A stretch of 64,000 nt of DNA, taken from the NCBI GenBank assembly GCA_002453155.1, contig DKGG01000039.1, positions 62,001 through 126,000 on the forward strand, given 5' to 3'. Made by a program: the position numbers and the translations under genes. The notes below the pieces were generated by a model. The model was not told the DNA's origin and did not search any database. It worked only from the letters and a program-made list of their open reading frames with translations. Below are positions 17,565 through 25,884 of the stretch, in pieces (position 1 is the first letter of the stretch; each line of letters starts with the position of its first letter). Origin of the DNA: Bdellovibrionaceae bacterium UBA6776. Lineage in GTDB: Bacteria > Bdellovibrionota > Bdellovibrionia > Bdellovibrionales > UBA1609.

Positions 17565-17588
17565 AAATTGTCCTCCTGGTTAAGCCAC

Positions 17589-17633
17589 CCTTTCGCAGGG
17601 GAAACCCAGAGGGCACCAGAAGCTTGCGAAAGG
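17589..17633 (-). ncRNA. Candidate S2 (rpsB) leader RNA stem-loop
   Basis: In transcript sense, CCTTTCGCA pairs perfectly with TGCGAAAGG (9 bp) around a 27-base loop rich in C, G and U. The stem ends 25 bases before the rpsB ATG. No T-run follows it, so it is not an intrinsic terminator for the upstream gene. Its position directly in front of rpsB, and at the predicted transcript 5' end, suggests a ribosomal-protein leader bound by S2. The fold is seen directly; the regulation is inference. Confidence 0.55.
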
Positions 17634-17638
17634 TGAGT

Positions 17639-17644
17639 GTTATA
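17639..17644 (-). promoter_or_regulatory. Candidate -10 box of rpsB promoter
   Basis: TATAAC on the minus strand overlaps the stop codon of the upstream oxidoreductase gene. Transcription from it would begin about 6-8 bases downstream, i.e. right at the 5' foot of the rpsB leader stem. No good -35 hexamer is seen 16-18 bases upstream, so this is a moderate call. Confidence 0.4.
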
Positions 17645-18719
17645 GTTGCTGTTCAGTTAACACAGAGCTCTGGGGCTCGGCAACTAAAAGCTCAGCCAGT
17701 ACGGCTTCTGCAGTCTGAAGTTCTCCAAGTGAGCCCAACAGAGGAGAGAACCGATGGTTCGCAAGCCAGAGGTTCGAAATCTCATTAAATTTTTGAGGAT
17801 TTTTCAATTTAAGATCCAAAGATCCATAGGCCTCGTCCTGAATGAAAATGTGCTCTTTCTCGGTCTTTTCCAACAGATCCGGCATGTGGCGCTTCAAAAC
17901 CCGTTTTATGGCCCGAATTTGGTGGGTCACATAGTCAGGTTCCATGGCCTTTTCGATGGGGATCAAGCTCATCCATTTGGAGTGATTCTTGAAAACCCTT
18001 CCCACAGCGGGTTCTAAGTCTTTTCCGGTGCCAAGCAAAAAGCGCACAGATTCCTTCTCGGACACCTCTTCAGAGTGGTCCAAACGAAGAAAAATACCAG
18101 TCCACCCGTGTGCCCGAGCCAAACGGGATCGCGTGGAGGATTTCAAAGCCTCGTGGGACAGGAGTTCCAAAAGGCGCGAAGGTGACGGGCAAAACACCAG
18201 CTCGTCCACGGCCATTTGAGTGGAGCCATTTACGGTAATGGAAGTGACAGACTCCTTCTCAACTTCAATGTGAGTGATCTCGCTCCGAAGAAGGACTTTG
18301 AAAGGCGGATCTTCCAAAAGTTTTGCAACCAGGCTGGAGGCCTTTGGAGTCATTTCCAGCTGTGAGGAGCTGTTCCACTTGGAAAGGAGGTCTACTGAAG
18401 TCGCAGGATCATCTCCAAATCCCACGAATCCTCGCCACTCTCCATGGATGTGAGTCAAAGCTTGGTGGGGTTCAATCACCCAATCAAAGGTGTCAGGAAC
18501 TCTTTTAGAAAGAGTCTTTAAAAAACTTTCGTGAGCTTCATCGCCGGCAAAAAAATCCAAATCTGGAGTTTCAAAAGGGGAGTCTTCTCGCACCCTTCGA
18601 TAGCGTCCGCCAGCAACTTCACGGGATTCCAAAAGGGTCACGTCAAAGCCGCTCTCACTGAGGTTTTGGGCGGTCCACAAGCCGGTCAGGCCACTGCCTA
18701 CAACTGCAATTTTCTTCAT
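17640..18719 (-). CDS. FAD-dependent amine oxidase/HemY-like oxidoreductase
   Basis: The 359-residue protein opens with a dinucleotide-binding fold: KKIAVVGSGLTGLWTAQNL (GxGxxG) ending in the acidic LLESREVAGGRY, as in flavin amine oxidases, protoporphyrinogen oxidases and desaturases. It is shorter than HemY (~450). The substrate is unknown and no heme or carotenoid genes are nearby. It is followed directly by the rpsB promoter region and is preceded, 18 bases away, by the CFI-box gene. Confidence 0.75.
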   Translation of the reverse strand: MKKIAVVGSGLTGLWTAQNLSESGFDVTLLESREVAGGRYRRVREDSPFETPDLDFFAGDEAHESFLKTLSKRVPDTFDWVIEPHQALTHIHGEWRGFVGFGDDPATSVDLLSKWNSSSQLEMTPKASSLVAKLLEDPPFKVLLRSEITHIEVEKESVTSITVNGSTQMAVDELVFCPSPSRLLELLSHEALKSSTRSRLARAHGWTGIFLRLDHSEEVSEKESVRFLLGTGKDLEPAVGRVFKNHSKWMSLIPIEKAMEPDYVTHQIRAIKRVLKRHMPDLLEKTEKEHIFIQDEAYGSLDLKLKNPQKFNEISNLWLANHRFSPLLGSLGELQTAEAVLAELLVAEPQSSVLTEQQL

Positions 18720-18737
18720 AGACTCAAAAGGAACAAT

Positions 18738-19607
18738 TTATTCGTTGGTTTTCAAGTGCTTAATGAGGAGAAGACTCAATTTTTTTAGGGTTGGCCGCAG
18801 CAATTGTTTAAGAAACGGGCGTCTGCGAATCCAGTCTGCCAAGGGAGGAGACATTTTGTAGTAGGCCCAAATGAACTGCTTGCCTAAAACGTGGGTGCGC
18901 AGGTGCTGGTCGCGAAACTTTCGAAAGACCATAAGTTCCACGGCATAAGGTTCGTTTTCAAAAACGGCGGTGGCCAAAAAGCAGGGGCCACGGGAGGTTT
19001 TTGTCAGCTTTAAAAACTGGCGGATTACCGCAGGGTTTTTTGCAGATTTTGAAAAGGCCTCGGCCTTTTTTACGACCATAGGATAAATCGTCGTAAAAGG
19101 AAGGAACTCTGCAAGCTTTGCTGCGGCCTTTGCCATGCGGTCACCATAGGCGGGGCTGGTGTCATAAATGCGTACCAAATCCCAATAAACAGAGGCAATC
19201 ACAGTCATTTCCTTACTGCGTTGGGAATTGTTAAAAACTTTTGGAGACAGCTCGCCCCGATTGAGATTGTAAACAATTTCAAGAACACGAATGTACTTTT
19301 CGTAAATCACGGCGGCTTCAGAATAGGCTTTGTTGGCCATCAATACACGGGCGTGTTTGACCAAGTTGACCCGAGTCTTCCACATTTTCACTTTGTTTTT
19401 TTCCCGCGCCTCCTGCTCCATGCGAAGTTTCATTCCCTGGGAAACATTGGTCGCAAGGCTAGAGTAGCAGTTTTCACAAACTTTTTGAGGGATGTCTCCC
19501 CCCTGTCCCGTGCTGGAAAGAGCGACCTTAAGGGCCGTGTCGACACGGTAAAAATGTGTGCTCATGTTGCCGCATCTTGGGCAAGCTTCGCCTTGGGAAT
19601 CCGCCAT
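18738..19607 (-). CDS. Zinc-ribbon protein with C-terminal CFI-box domain
   Basis: In the 289-residue protein an N-terminal C-P-R-C ... C-E-N-C pair suggests a zinc ribbon. A helical middle (about residues 60-200) looks TPR-like and lies around NKAYSEAAVIYEKYIRVLE. The C-terminus, CFLATAVFENEPYAVELMVF followed by RKFRD, GKQFIWAYYKMSPPLADWI and a basic end, matches the CFI-box-CTERM pattern (C-F-I-A-T-A ... L-R-x-F-R-D ... Y-Y-x-x-S-P-P-L-A). No signal peptide is visible, so it appears cytoplasmic. The molecular function of CFI-box proteins is not known to me. Confidence 0.7.
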   Translation of the reverse strand: MADSQGEACPRCGNMSTHFYRVDTALKVALSSTGQGGDIPQKVCENCYSSLATNVSQGMKLRMEQEAREKNKVKMWKTRVNLVKHARVLMANKAYSEAAVIYEKYIRVLEIVYNLNRGELSPKVFNNSQRSKEMTVIASVYWDLVRIYDTSPAYGDRMAKAAAKLAEFLPFTTIYPMVVKKAEAFSKSAKNPAVIRQFLKLTKTSRGPCFLATAVFENEPYAVELMVFRKFRDQHLRTHVLGKQFIWAYYKMSPPLADWIRRRPFLKQLLRPTLKKLSLLLIKHLKTNE

Positions 19608-19684
19608 AGCTTCTTATTGTATATGAAGTCACGGACAGAGGGTAAATCCAATTTTATAAATTAGGCCCTGGTTGGGAAGATCCC

Positions 19685-21730
19685 CTAGAGCATGTGAAGG
19701 GGATCAATATCGACCTGAACTTTAGTCCCGGAATGCAAACATTTGTCGTCTTGAATCAAGCGTCGGCAAAATTCACGAATCACTTGCGACTGTGGTGCCT
19801 TGATCAAGACTTGATAGCGGTACTTGCCTCGAAGTCGACTCAAAGGCGCAGGTGCTGGTCCTAGAACTTGTACAGATTCAAAAACTTCAAAGGCCGACTT
19901 CAACTGGTAAGCTCTTTTCACTAAACTTTGGGAGCTTTGAAGAGTTTTGGTTTTGTCATTTCCTTGAATCTTTAAAAGAGCGATGCGAGCAAAGGGCGGA
20001 TAATTAAGGTCTCTGCGCTCACCAAGTTCCGATTCGTAAAAACTTTTGATCTGGTGAGACTGAGCCACCTGAACACTTTGATGGTTGGGGCTGTAAGTTT
20101 GAATGAAAACCTGTCCGGGATCTTGGGAGTGTCGCCCGGCTCTTCCGGTCACCTGAGTGAGCAATTGATAGCTGCGTTCAGTGGCGCGGAAATCCGGCCA
20201 ATGGAAACCCACATCCGCTAAGACCAAACCCACGCAAGTGAGTTTGGGAAAATCCAATCCTTTTGCAATCATTTGGGTGCCCACCAAAATATCAATTTCG
20301 TTTTTTTCCATCCGTTGAATCAAATCTTCCAATTCGTGACGAGATTGAATTTCATCTCGATCCGCCCGCGCAATGCGCGCTTGAGGAAAAAGTTTAAGAA
20401 GATCCGATTCCACAAGTTCAGTTCCCAGACCTAAAGGTTCCATTTGTCCCACATGGCAAGAGGGACATCTTTTTGTCTGGGCTTCGGTGTAACCACAATA
20501 ATGGCAAACCAAATCGCTGCGCTGATGAACGGTCAGGGAAACGGCACAGTTGGGACACTCGCTGACAAAGCCACATTCTGGACATTGATTGGTTTGAGCC
20601 GTTCCTCGACGGTTTAAGAATAATGCCGCTTGTTCACCGCGATTCAAAGTGGATTGAATGCCTTCATAAAGAGTGTCGGAGAGCCAAAACGGAAGTTCAC
20701 TGGGTTCGTCTCTCCGATGTTCTCGAACTTCTCTGAGATCAACAATATGCACGTCCGGCATGTGACTTTCGGTGGCTCGGCTTTTCAGTTCGTGGAGTTG
20801 ATACTTTCCCTCTTGGACATTTTCCCAAGACTCCATGGAGGGAGTCGCAGATCCTAAGATTACGGGGCACTTGCAAAAAGATCCCAAAACAACCGCGGCA
20901 TCTCTGCCATGATAGCGAAGCTTTTCTTCTTGTTTGAAAGAGGGCTCATGTTCTTCGTCCACCACAATAAGTCCAAGGTTTGGGATGGGGCAGAACAAAG
21001 CCGATCGCGCGCCGATGAGAATTTTTCTTTGCCCGTCGATCATGCTCCACCATTGGTCCGTCTTTTCCCGTTCTGTCAATTGAGAGTGAATCACTGCAAC
21101 CTGTCCCGGAAAGCGTTTGGAAAATCGATCCACCAACTGTGGAGTGAGGGCAATTTCGGGAACCAGAACCAAACCGGACTTACCTTGGCGAAGAATTTCT
21201 TCAAGGACATTTAAATACACTTCTGTTTTTCCCGAGCCGGTGACACCTAACAAAAGGTGAGTTTGAAATCCAGAACTTTTGAGGATTTGTTGAACGGCAT
21301 TTTCTTGTTCGGACTTCAAAGTGGGAGCTTGTTCGGGCTCACGAGTCGGGTCTTCCCAAAACAATTGATTTTTTCGCTTGCGGTTCGAAGTTTTTTTAAG
21401 AGGTGGAAAAAACTGACTGAGCACTTGCCCCAATGGATGCAAATAATATTCAGAAAGCCATTTGCCCCATTTCAGGTGGGATTCTGGGAGGAAAAATTTG
21501 CTGTCTTCTTCTTCCTCTTTCAAAAGAACCGGTTTCAATTCAAATTCTGTGGAAGGATTTTCATCAATGCCGAGGACCACGCCTTTAACTTTGCGCTTTC
21601 CTAATGGGGCGATCACCTGGGTGCCAGGATGTGGAAATTGCTCGTAGGTCCAAAGATAAGTTAAGGGGCCAAGAATGGGTGCTTCGACGGCAACCTGAAT
21701 GGCACGGTCCGAAGTTGAAGATGTGCTCAT
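19685..21730 (-). CDS. priA: Primosomal replication restart helicase PriA
   Basis: The 681-residue protein has an N-terminal DNA-binding region, Walker A LLGVTGSGKTEVYL, DEEH box VVDEEHEPSFKQEEKLRY, and the zinc-binding insert with paired C-P-x-C motifs (CPECGFVSECPNC ... CHYCGY ... CPSC). PriA reloads the replisome at collapsed forks. Start ATG overlaps the stop of the preceding secreted-protein gene as ATGA. Confidence 0.95.
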   Translation of the reverse strand: MSTSSTSDRAIQVAVEAPILGPLTYLWTYEQFPHPGTQVIAPLGKRKVKGVVLGIDENPSTEFELKPVLLKEEEEDSKFFLPESHLKWGKWLSEYYLHPLGQVLSQFFPPLKKTSNRKRKNQLFWEDPTREPEQAPTLKSEQENAVQQILKSSGFQTHLLLGVTGSGKTEVYLNVLEEILRQGKSGLVLVPEIALTPQLVDRFSKRFPGQVAVIHSQLTEREKTDQWWSMIDGQRKILIGARSALFCPIPNLGLIVVDEEHEPSFKQEEKLRYHGRDAAVVLGSFCKCPVILGSATPSMESWENVQEGKYQLHELKSRATESHMPDVHIVDLREVREHRRDEPSELPFWLSDTLYEGIQSTLNRGEQAALFLNRRGTAQTNQCPECGFVSECPNCAVSLTVHQRSDLVCHYCGYTEAQTKRCPSCHVGQMEPLGLGTELVESDLLKLFPQARIARADRDEIQSRHELEDLIQRMEKNEIDILVGTQMIAKGLDFPKLTCVGLVLADVGFHWPDFRATERSYQLLTQVTGRAGRHSQDPGQVFIQTYSPNHQSVQVAQSHQIKSFYESELGERRDLNYPPFARIALLKIQGNDKTKTLQSSQSLVKRAYQLKSAFEVFESVQVLGPAPAPLSRLRGKYRYQVLIKAPQSQVIREFCRRLIQDDKCLHSGTKVQVDIDPLHML

Positions 21731-22536
21731 CGAAACAAACTGTAAAACTCTTTCAAGGGAATTTCATCGCTCCACTGGAAGGTTGGATTTTTCGAATCTC
21801 CTTGGAAGACCGAGGGTTTGGGATTGCGGCCCAAGTAAGTCACCCGTTTCAAATTTACGGTGACCTCATTGTTCCCCCATTTGTAAACAATCAACTTTGG
21901 GTAATAAAATCCACCGCTAAATTCTTCGTAATTGTGAGCGGTCACGGTGGCTCCTGTAGGAAAAGAAACTTGGGTCACGACAAACTGATCCTGTTCAATA
22001 AACAAGTAAGGAGCTTGAGCCGTTCCTATTCCGTAGGTGATGGTTCCACCAATGCGTTTTAAATTGACGAAATTTTGCCCCGTGTATTTGGGTGCACTGT
22101 CGGCAGAAAAAGGTGGCCGACCTTGTAGGGATTCAGCTCCGGTCATCCCAATCTGGTGAAGGTAAGACTTCATCCAACCGGAACTTCGAAAGTGAAAGAA
22201 AACCGGAGAAAAATTTTGAGGCCAACGAGTGGTCGTCAGTTTTTCGCCACTGTCATAAACTTTCCGTCGGTTGGCCGAGTAGATGATTTCACCATTCACT
22301 TGGTTTTTCAAAAGGCCAGCACCTTGAAGATTCAGTTTCATTTTGGATTCACTGTCTACCCACCAATCTTCATTGACGTGGTAAAGACTTCCTTCACCGG
22401 ACTTCCATTCGACAACCTGTTGAATGTGGTAGGCGCCGGCGCCGTGATTTTTTGCAGTTCGAGAAATGATGGTGTCGTATTCCAAGACGTAAGCAAAAGC
22501 GGTGGAACTCAAAAGGAATGCAATTAAAAATTTCAT
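21727..22536 (-). CDS. Secreted protein of unknown function
   Basis: The 269-residue product begins with a short Sec signal (MKFLIAFLLSSTAFA, cleavage after AFA). The mature part is rich in aromatic residues and beta-prone (EDWWVDSESKMKLNLQGAG, YPKLIVYKWGNNEVTVNLKRV), compatible with a periplasmic lipid-binding or LolA-like fold. That resemblance is weak and I do not assign a function. It lies between galU and priA with a 2-base gap and a 4-base overlap, so the three are co-transcribed. Confidence 0.7.
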   Translation of the reverse strand: MKFLIAFLLSSTAFAYVLEYDTIISRTAKNHGAGAYHIQQVVEWKSGEGSLYHVNEDWWVDSESKMKLNLQGAGLLKNQVNGEIIYSANRRKVYDSGEKLTTTRWPQNFSPVFFHFRSSGWMKSYLHQIGMTGAESLQGRPPFSADSAPKYTGQNFVNLKRIGGTITYGIGTAQAPYLFIEQDQFVVTQVSFPTGATVTAHNYEEFSGGFYYPKLIVYKWGNNEVTVNLKRVTYLGRNPKPSVFQGDSKNPTFQWSDEIPLKEFYSLFR

Positions 22537-22538
22537 AA

Positions 22539-23423
22539 TTAGGAAAGTCCTTTTACTTTTTCGATCAGGAAGTTTTTAAAATCTTCGGACACTTCTGGGT
22601 GACGAAGGGCCACTTCCACATTGGCTTGAAGGTACCCCAATTTGTCTCCGGCATCAAAACGTTGGCCTTCAATCGTCATCGCGCGAAGGGAACCGCCTTG
22701 GGCCAACAAATTCATTGCGTCCGCCAGCTGAATTTCACCATTGCGGCCAGGGGAGCATTTTTCAATGCACCGAAAAACAGAGGAATCAAAAACGTATCTT
22801 CCTGTCAAAGCCATGCATGAAGGGGCTTCGTTGGGGCTCGGTTTTTCGATGACTGAGGTCACATCCCAAATTTGATTTTTCAATTGACCATCAATGATTC
22901 CGTATCGGGAAACATTGTTCTTTGGGACCTCCATAATGGATGCCACACTGAGAGAATTTTTTTCGAATTGGTCTTTGAGCTGAGCAATGGCAGAAGGAGT
23001 TCCTTTTTCCGTAAAAACCACTTCATCTCCAAGGAGAACTGCAAACGGTTCTGATCCCACCGCCGGTTGAGCGGTCAAGACGGCGTGGCCAAGTCCGAGA
23101 GCACTTTTTTGGCGAATGCTCATCAAACACACTTGATCGCGAATGGCTTTTAAATCTGCAAGCAAATCGGTGCGACCCGATTTTTCCAAAGCCCATTCCA
23201 ATTCAAAGGAAACATCAAAGAAATCTTCAATGGCTTCTTTGTTCCTACCGGTGATCAAAACAATTTCATTGATGTTTGCGTTCAAACACTCTTCGATGAT
23301 GTACAGCAAGATCGGTCGATCGACGATCGGAAGGAGTTCCTTCGGAACGCTTTTCGTGGCTGGCAAAAATCGAGTGCCAAGTCCTGCAGCGGGTATGACG
23401 GCTTTTTTGACAGTTTCACTCAT
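22539..23423 (-). CDS. galU: UTP--glucose-1-phosphate uridylyltransferase
   Basis: The 294-residue nucleotidyltransferase carries the N-terminal motif KAVIPAAGLGTRFLPATKSVPKE and LPIVDRP, with later AVLLGDEV and VIEKPSPNEAP. It makes UDP-glucose for envelope sugars. The ATG is preceded only by a weak ribosome site. It is divergent from the lipoprotein gene at 23551, and the 127 bases between should hold both promoters. Confidence 0.93.
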   Translation of the reverse strand: MSETVKKAVIPAAGLGTRFLPATKSVPKELLPIVDRPILLYIIEECLNANINEIVLITGRNKEAIEDFFDVSFELEWALEKSGRTDLLADLKAIRDQVCLMSIRQKSALGLGHAVLTAQPAVGSEPFAVLLGDEVVFTEKGTPSAIAQLKDQFEKNSLSVASIMEVPKNNVSRYGIIDGQLKNQIWDVTSVIEKPSPNEAPSCMALTGRYVFDSSVFRCIEKCSPGRNGEIQLADAMNLLAQGGSLRAMTIEGQRFDAGDKLGYLQANVEVALRHPEVSEDFKNFLIEKVKGLS

Positions 23424-23550
23424 GGATTCTCACAGAATCACAGATTTCTGAGAGATGGCAAGGACTTAGACCTTAGGCCAAAAAAAAACTGAAGGATTTC
23501 TGGATTATTCCGATACATCTCATACGAAGGTCTTGGGTCAAGAGGTGCTT

Positions 23551-24726
23551 ATGCGATTTGGTCTCAAAGTGAGACATATTGTGAGTTTGGGAGTGTTGAG
23601 CAGTTTGTTCTTCTTTCAGAACTGTTCGTCCTACGATGAAAACTCCACCGGAGTGACGGGCTTTTCATCGCACATTCAACAGCTTCCTTTTGCTTACAAA
23701 GCCTCTTTAGACACAATTTCTTACATGTCTTGTTCTCGAATGAAATCCGATTATGAAAAGCGAGCCTATTTCACCTTTCGCGCCGGTGCTTATACACCCA
23801 GTTATGGTTTATCTATGAATAAGGACTATTTGGAAGAGACCAAATACTATTCTTTGGAATCTAAGGCCAATGCGCTTTCCTCCAATCCTAAAAACACCAA
23901 CACGCGATTGCAGTTGGCTTTGAGAAACACCAACAATCTTCAATCAATTGTTGTGAACGGTTCTCCGTCAAATGGGACCAGTTTGGGAACCATGCTTTCA
24001 AGTTTGAGTGCAAGTCCTATCGTAGATCACCTGGTCACCATGCAGGCGGGCGACGTGAAACATTACTTCCCGTCGGATTCGGACGATCGATTGATGGCTT
24101 CCAGTTTGAGATTTAATGATGGTTCCGAGGAAAATGTGGTTGGAGAGATTCGTAAAATGCTTCGCGATCGCCAGGCGCTCTTGGCTCTTACATTTACAGA
24201 TACGGACAATCCCGACGACAAAACCGCAAGAGGTCCTACGACCGTAACAGGAGATTCCACCAGCACTTCTTCTGCATCGAATGACGTCTATGGAACAGGT
24301 TACCAAATTCAATTCAAGTCCCCCATGAATTGGGCAACGGCAGAGCAAAGAGTTCTTTCGACCGTGAACGAAGTGAATTTGAGTTCAGGTTTTCCTTCCA
24401 CGGGAGGCTCTTGGAGCTGTCCATCCTCAATGCAGTTTGTGGTGGTTCGAAATGAAGACCTGGCAACAGTGAGCAATTGTGAAGTGACGGTGGACTATTA
24501 CACCAATGACACTCAACGGCTGGCTTTGGATGCCATTCGTCGGGTTCTTCCTGTGGAAGATTTCTATGTGGACGTAGTTCACCAGTGTATTGTGGCGAAA
24601 AATCACATTGCCAATCAATCTTGTTATGGGGATCGCACGGGCAGAGGAGCGATTGATTACAGCTCTGGAAGTTGTTCTGGAGACAGTTGCCCACACTATG
24701 TTTCCGTTTGTGTAAAAACAAAATAA
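23551..24726 (+). CDS. Lipoprotein with F-Q-N-C lipobox, unknown function
   Basis: The 391-residue product has a lipoprotein signal of unusual form: a basic start, a hydrophobic core SLGVLSSLFFFQNCSS, with Cys26 as acceptor preceded by F-Q-N rather than a small residue. The mature region is Ser/Thr rich, includes SYMSCSRMKSDYEKRAYFTF near its start, and has a cysteine-rich C-terminus. No domain is recognised. The ATG at 23551 follows AGAGG; an upstream TTG is less likely. The 15-base palindrome at 23561-23575 lies inside its first codons. Confidence 0.75.
   Translation: MRFGLKVRHIVSLGVLSSLFFFQNCSSYDENSTGVTGFSSHIQQLPFAYKASLDTISYMSCSRMKSDYEKRAYFTFRAGAYTPSYGLSMNKDYLEETKYYSLESKANALSSNPKNTNTRLQLALRNTNNLQSIVVNGSPSNGTSLGTMLSSLSASPIVDHLVTMQAGDVKHYFPSDSDDRLMASSLRFNDGSEENVVGEIRKMLRDRQALLALTFTDTDNPDDKTARGPTTVTGDSTSTSSASNDVYGTGYQIQFKSPMNWATAEQRVLSTVNEVNLSSGFPSTGGSWSCPSSMQFVVVRNEDLATVSNCEVTVDYYTNDTQRLALDAIRRVLPVEDFYVDVVHQCIVAKNHIANQSCYGDRTGRGAIDYSSGSCSGDSCPHYVSVCVKTK
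23561..23575. promoter_or_regulatory. GTCTCAAANTGAGAC palindrome, copy 1 (inside CDS start)
   Basis: GTCTCAAAGTGAGAC has 6-bp arms around a 3-base centre. It begins 10 bases after the lipoprotein ATG. The same 15-mer with one variable base occurs at 32602 and 51027. Being inside a coding region, this copy could be chance or an operator that blocks elongation. Confidence 0.35.
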
Positions 24727-24771
24727 TTCTCCGCTGGTCAGCAGACCATTTCTTAAATAAGCTTTCATCCC

Positions 24772-25644
24772 ATGAGAGCTTTTGGAAAAAAATCAGTTTT
24801 ATTTTTGCTGTTTGTTATCGGTCTGCAAAGTCAGGCCACCGATCAATTTGCTGCGGGCTCTTACTCTTTGGGTTTGAGTGGTACAGGACGGGCGGGATTG
24901 AGTTCTCCGGAAGCTGCATTTTTAAATCCAGCCCTTGTCGGACTGCTCGAGAGTTCGGGCCAAGTGACGTATATGGATGGGGCTCCCGCAGAGTCCGCCC
25001 ATCGAACCATCATTGGGGCGTCTCTTGTGGATGCGGAACCCAACAACATGAGCAATGGGGTGATCAGTTACCGAAAGATTCGACGGACGGGTGAGGGTTT
25101 GGATCATGCTGCGGACGGAGAGCTTTGGCATGGGGCTTTGGGAAAGATTCTTTCTCCTCATTTTGTCTTAGGGATTTCAGCGCGAAGATTGACCTATCAA
25201 ATTCCTGGCTCAAGTTTGAAGGACCAATGGAATGGTTCTTTAGGAATGCTTTACCTATTTAACTCCTCCTTTGGAGTGGCCTATGTGTTGGACAATCCCG
25301 TCAATGAAAACGAGGACATCCCTTTGGCGCTTCGACAAAATCTGACTCACGGCTTGGGAGTTTATTTTAAACCCTACGAAATGGCCCGGATTCGGATGGA
25401 TGTGACCAAGCAAGAACGGTTTAACCCTTCAAACAATGTGGACTTTGCCTTTAGCTTTGAGGCCAAAACCGCAGAGATGTTTATGATTCGCCTGGGCCAT
25501 CTGTGGAATGGGGTGGAGGGCCGAAACGAGTGGGGCGGAGGCTTGAGTTTTGTGGGACCGAAGCTGATCTTGGATTATGGATTTCGGCAAAACCTTAAGG
25601 ATTCCGAGACGATGCATGGCGTTGACTTGCGAATTCCCTTTTGA
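24772..25644 (+). CDS. Predicted outer-membrane beta-barrel protein
   Basis: The 290-residue protein starts with a Sec signal (about residues 1-22) and continues with alternating hydrophobic/polar strands. An early SLGLSGTGRAGLSSPEAAFL-NPA stretch resembles the N-terminal region of FadL/OmpP1- or PorV-like barrels, and the chain ends in phenylalanine (VDLRIPF) as barrels do. The role is unknown. It lies 45 bases after the lipoprotein gene and may share its transcript. Confidence 0.65.
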   Translation: MRAFGKKSVLFLLFVIGLQSQATDQFAAGSYSLGLSGTGRAGLSSPEAAFLNPALVGLLESSGQVTYMDGAPAESAHRTIIGASLVDAEPNNMSNGVISYRKIRRTGEGLDHAADGELWHGALGKILSPHFVLGISARRLTYQIPGSSLKDQWNGSLGMLYLFNSSFGVAYVLDNPVNENEDIPLALRQNLTHGLGVYFKPYEMARIRMDVTKQERFNPSNNVDFAFSFEAKTAEMFMIRLGHLWNGVEGRNEWGGGLSFVGPKLILDYGFRQNLKDSETMHGVDLRIPF

Positions 25645-25687
25645 TAGGTTAGGCAGCTCTTTTGCTAATTTAAACGAGGACTGGAAA

Positions 25688-25822
25688 ATGGCATCTGCAT
25701 CTAAAATCACTGAGTTTCGTCGCAAACGTAAAGAAAGTAAGGCGGGAAAAAAGCGTAAAGCTAAAAACCGCAACCAAGGAACCACTCGATCTGAAAAAGA
25801 GCTTTTTGGAGACAAAGAGTAA
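25688..25822 (+). CDS. 44-residue basic protein
   Basis: ATG at 25688 has GAGGA at ideal spacing. The product is very basic, with FRRKRKESKAGKKRKAKNR followed by NQGTTRSEKELFGDKE. The first half looks nucleic-acid binding, and the ordered C-terminal end argues against a random frame. A strong terminator follows 29 bases later. Its function is unknown; association with RNA or the ribosome is a guess. Confidence 0.65.
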   Translation: MASASKITEFRRKRKESKAGKKRKAKNRNQGTTRSEKELFGDKE

Positions 25823-25850
25823 TCTGAAGTTTGATCTTTGGTGAAATCCA

Positions 25851-25884
25851 AAAAAAAAAGCGAACCTATCGGTTCGCTTTTTTT
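25851..25884. terminator. Bidirectional intrinsic terminator
   Basis: AGCGAACC (25859-25866), loop TATC, GGTTCGCT (25871-25878), flanked by a run of A on the left and T on the right. It can stop the + strand 44-residue gene and the - strand TonB-like gene, whose stop lies at its edge. Confidence 0.9.
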
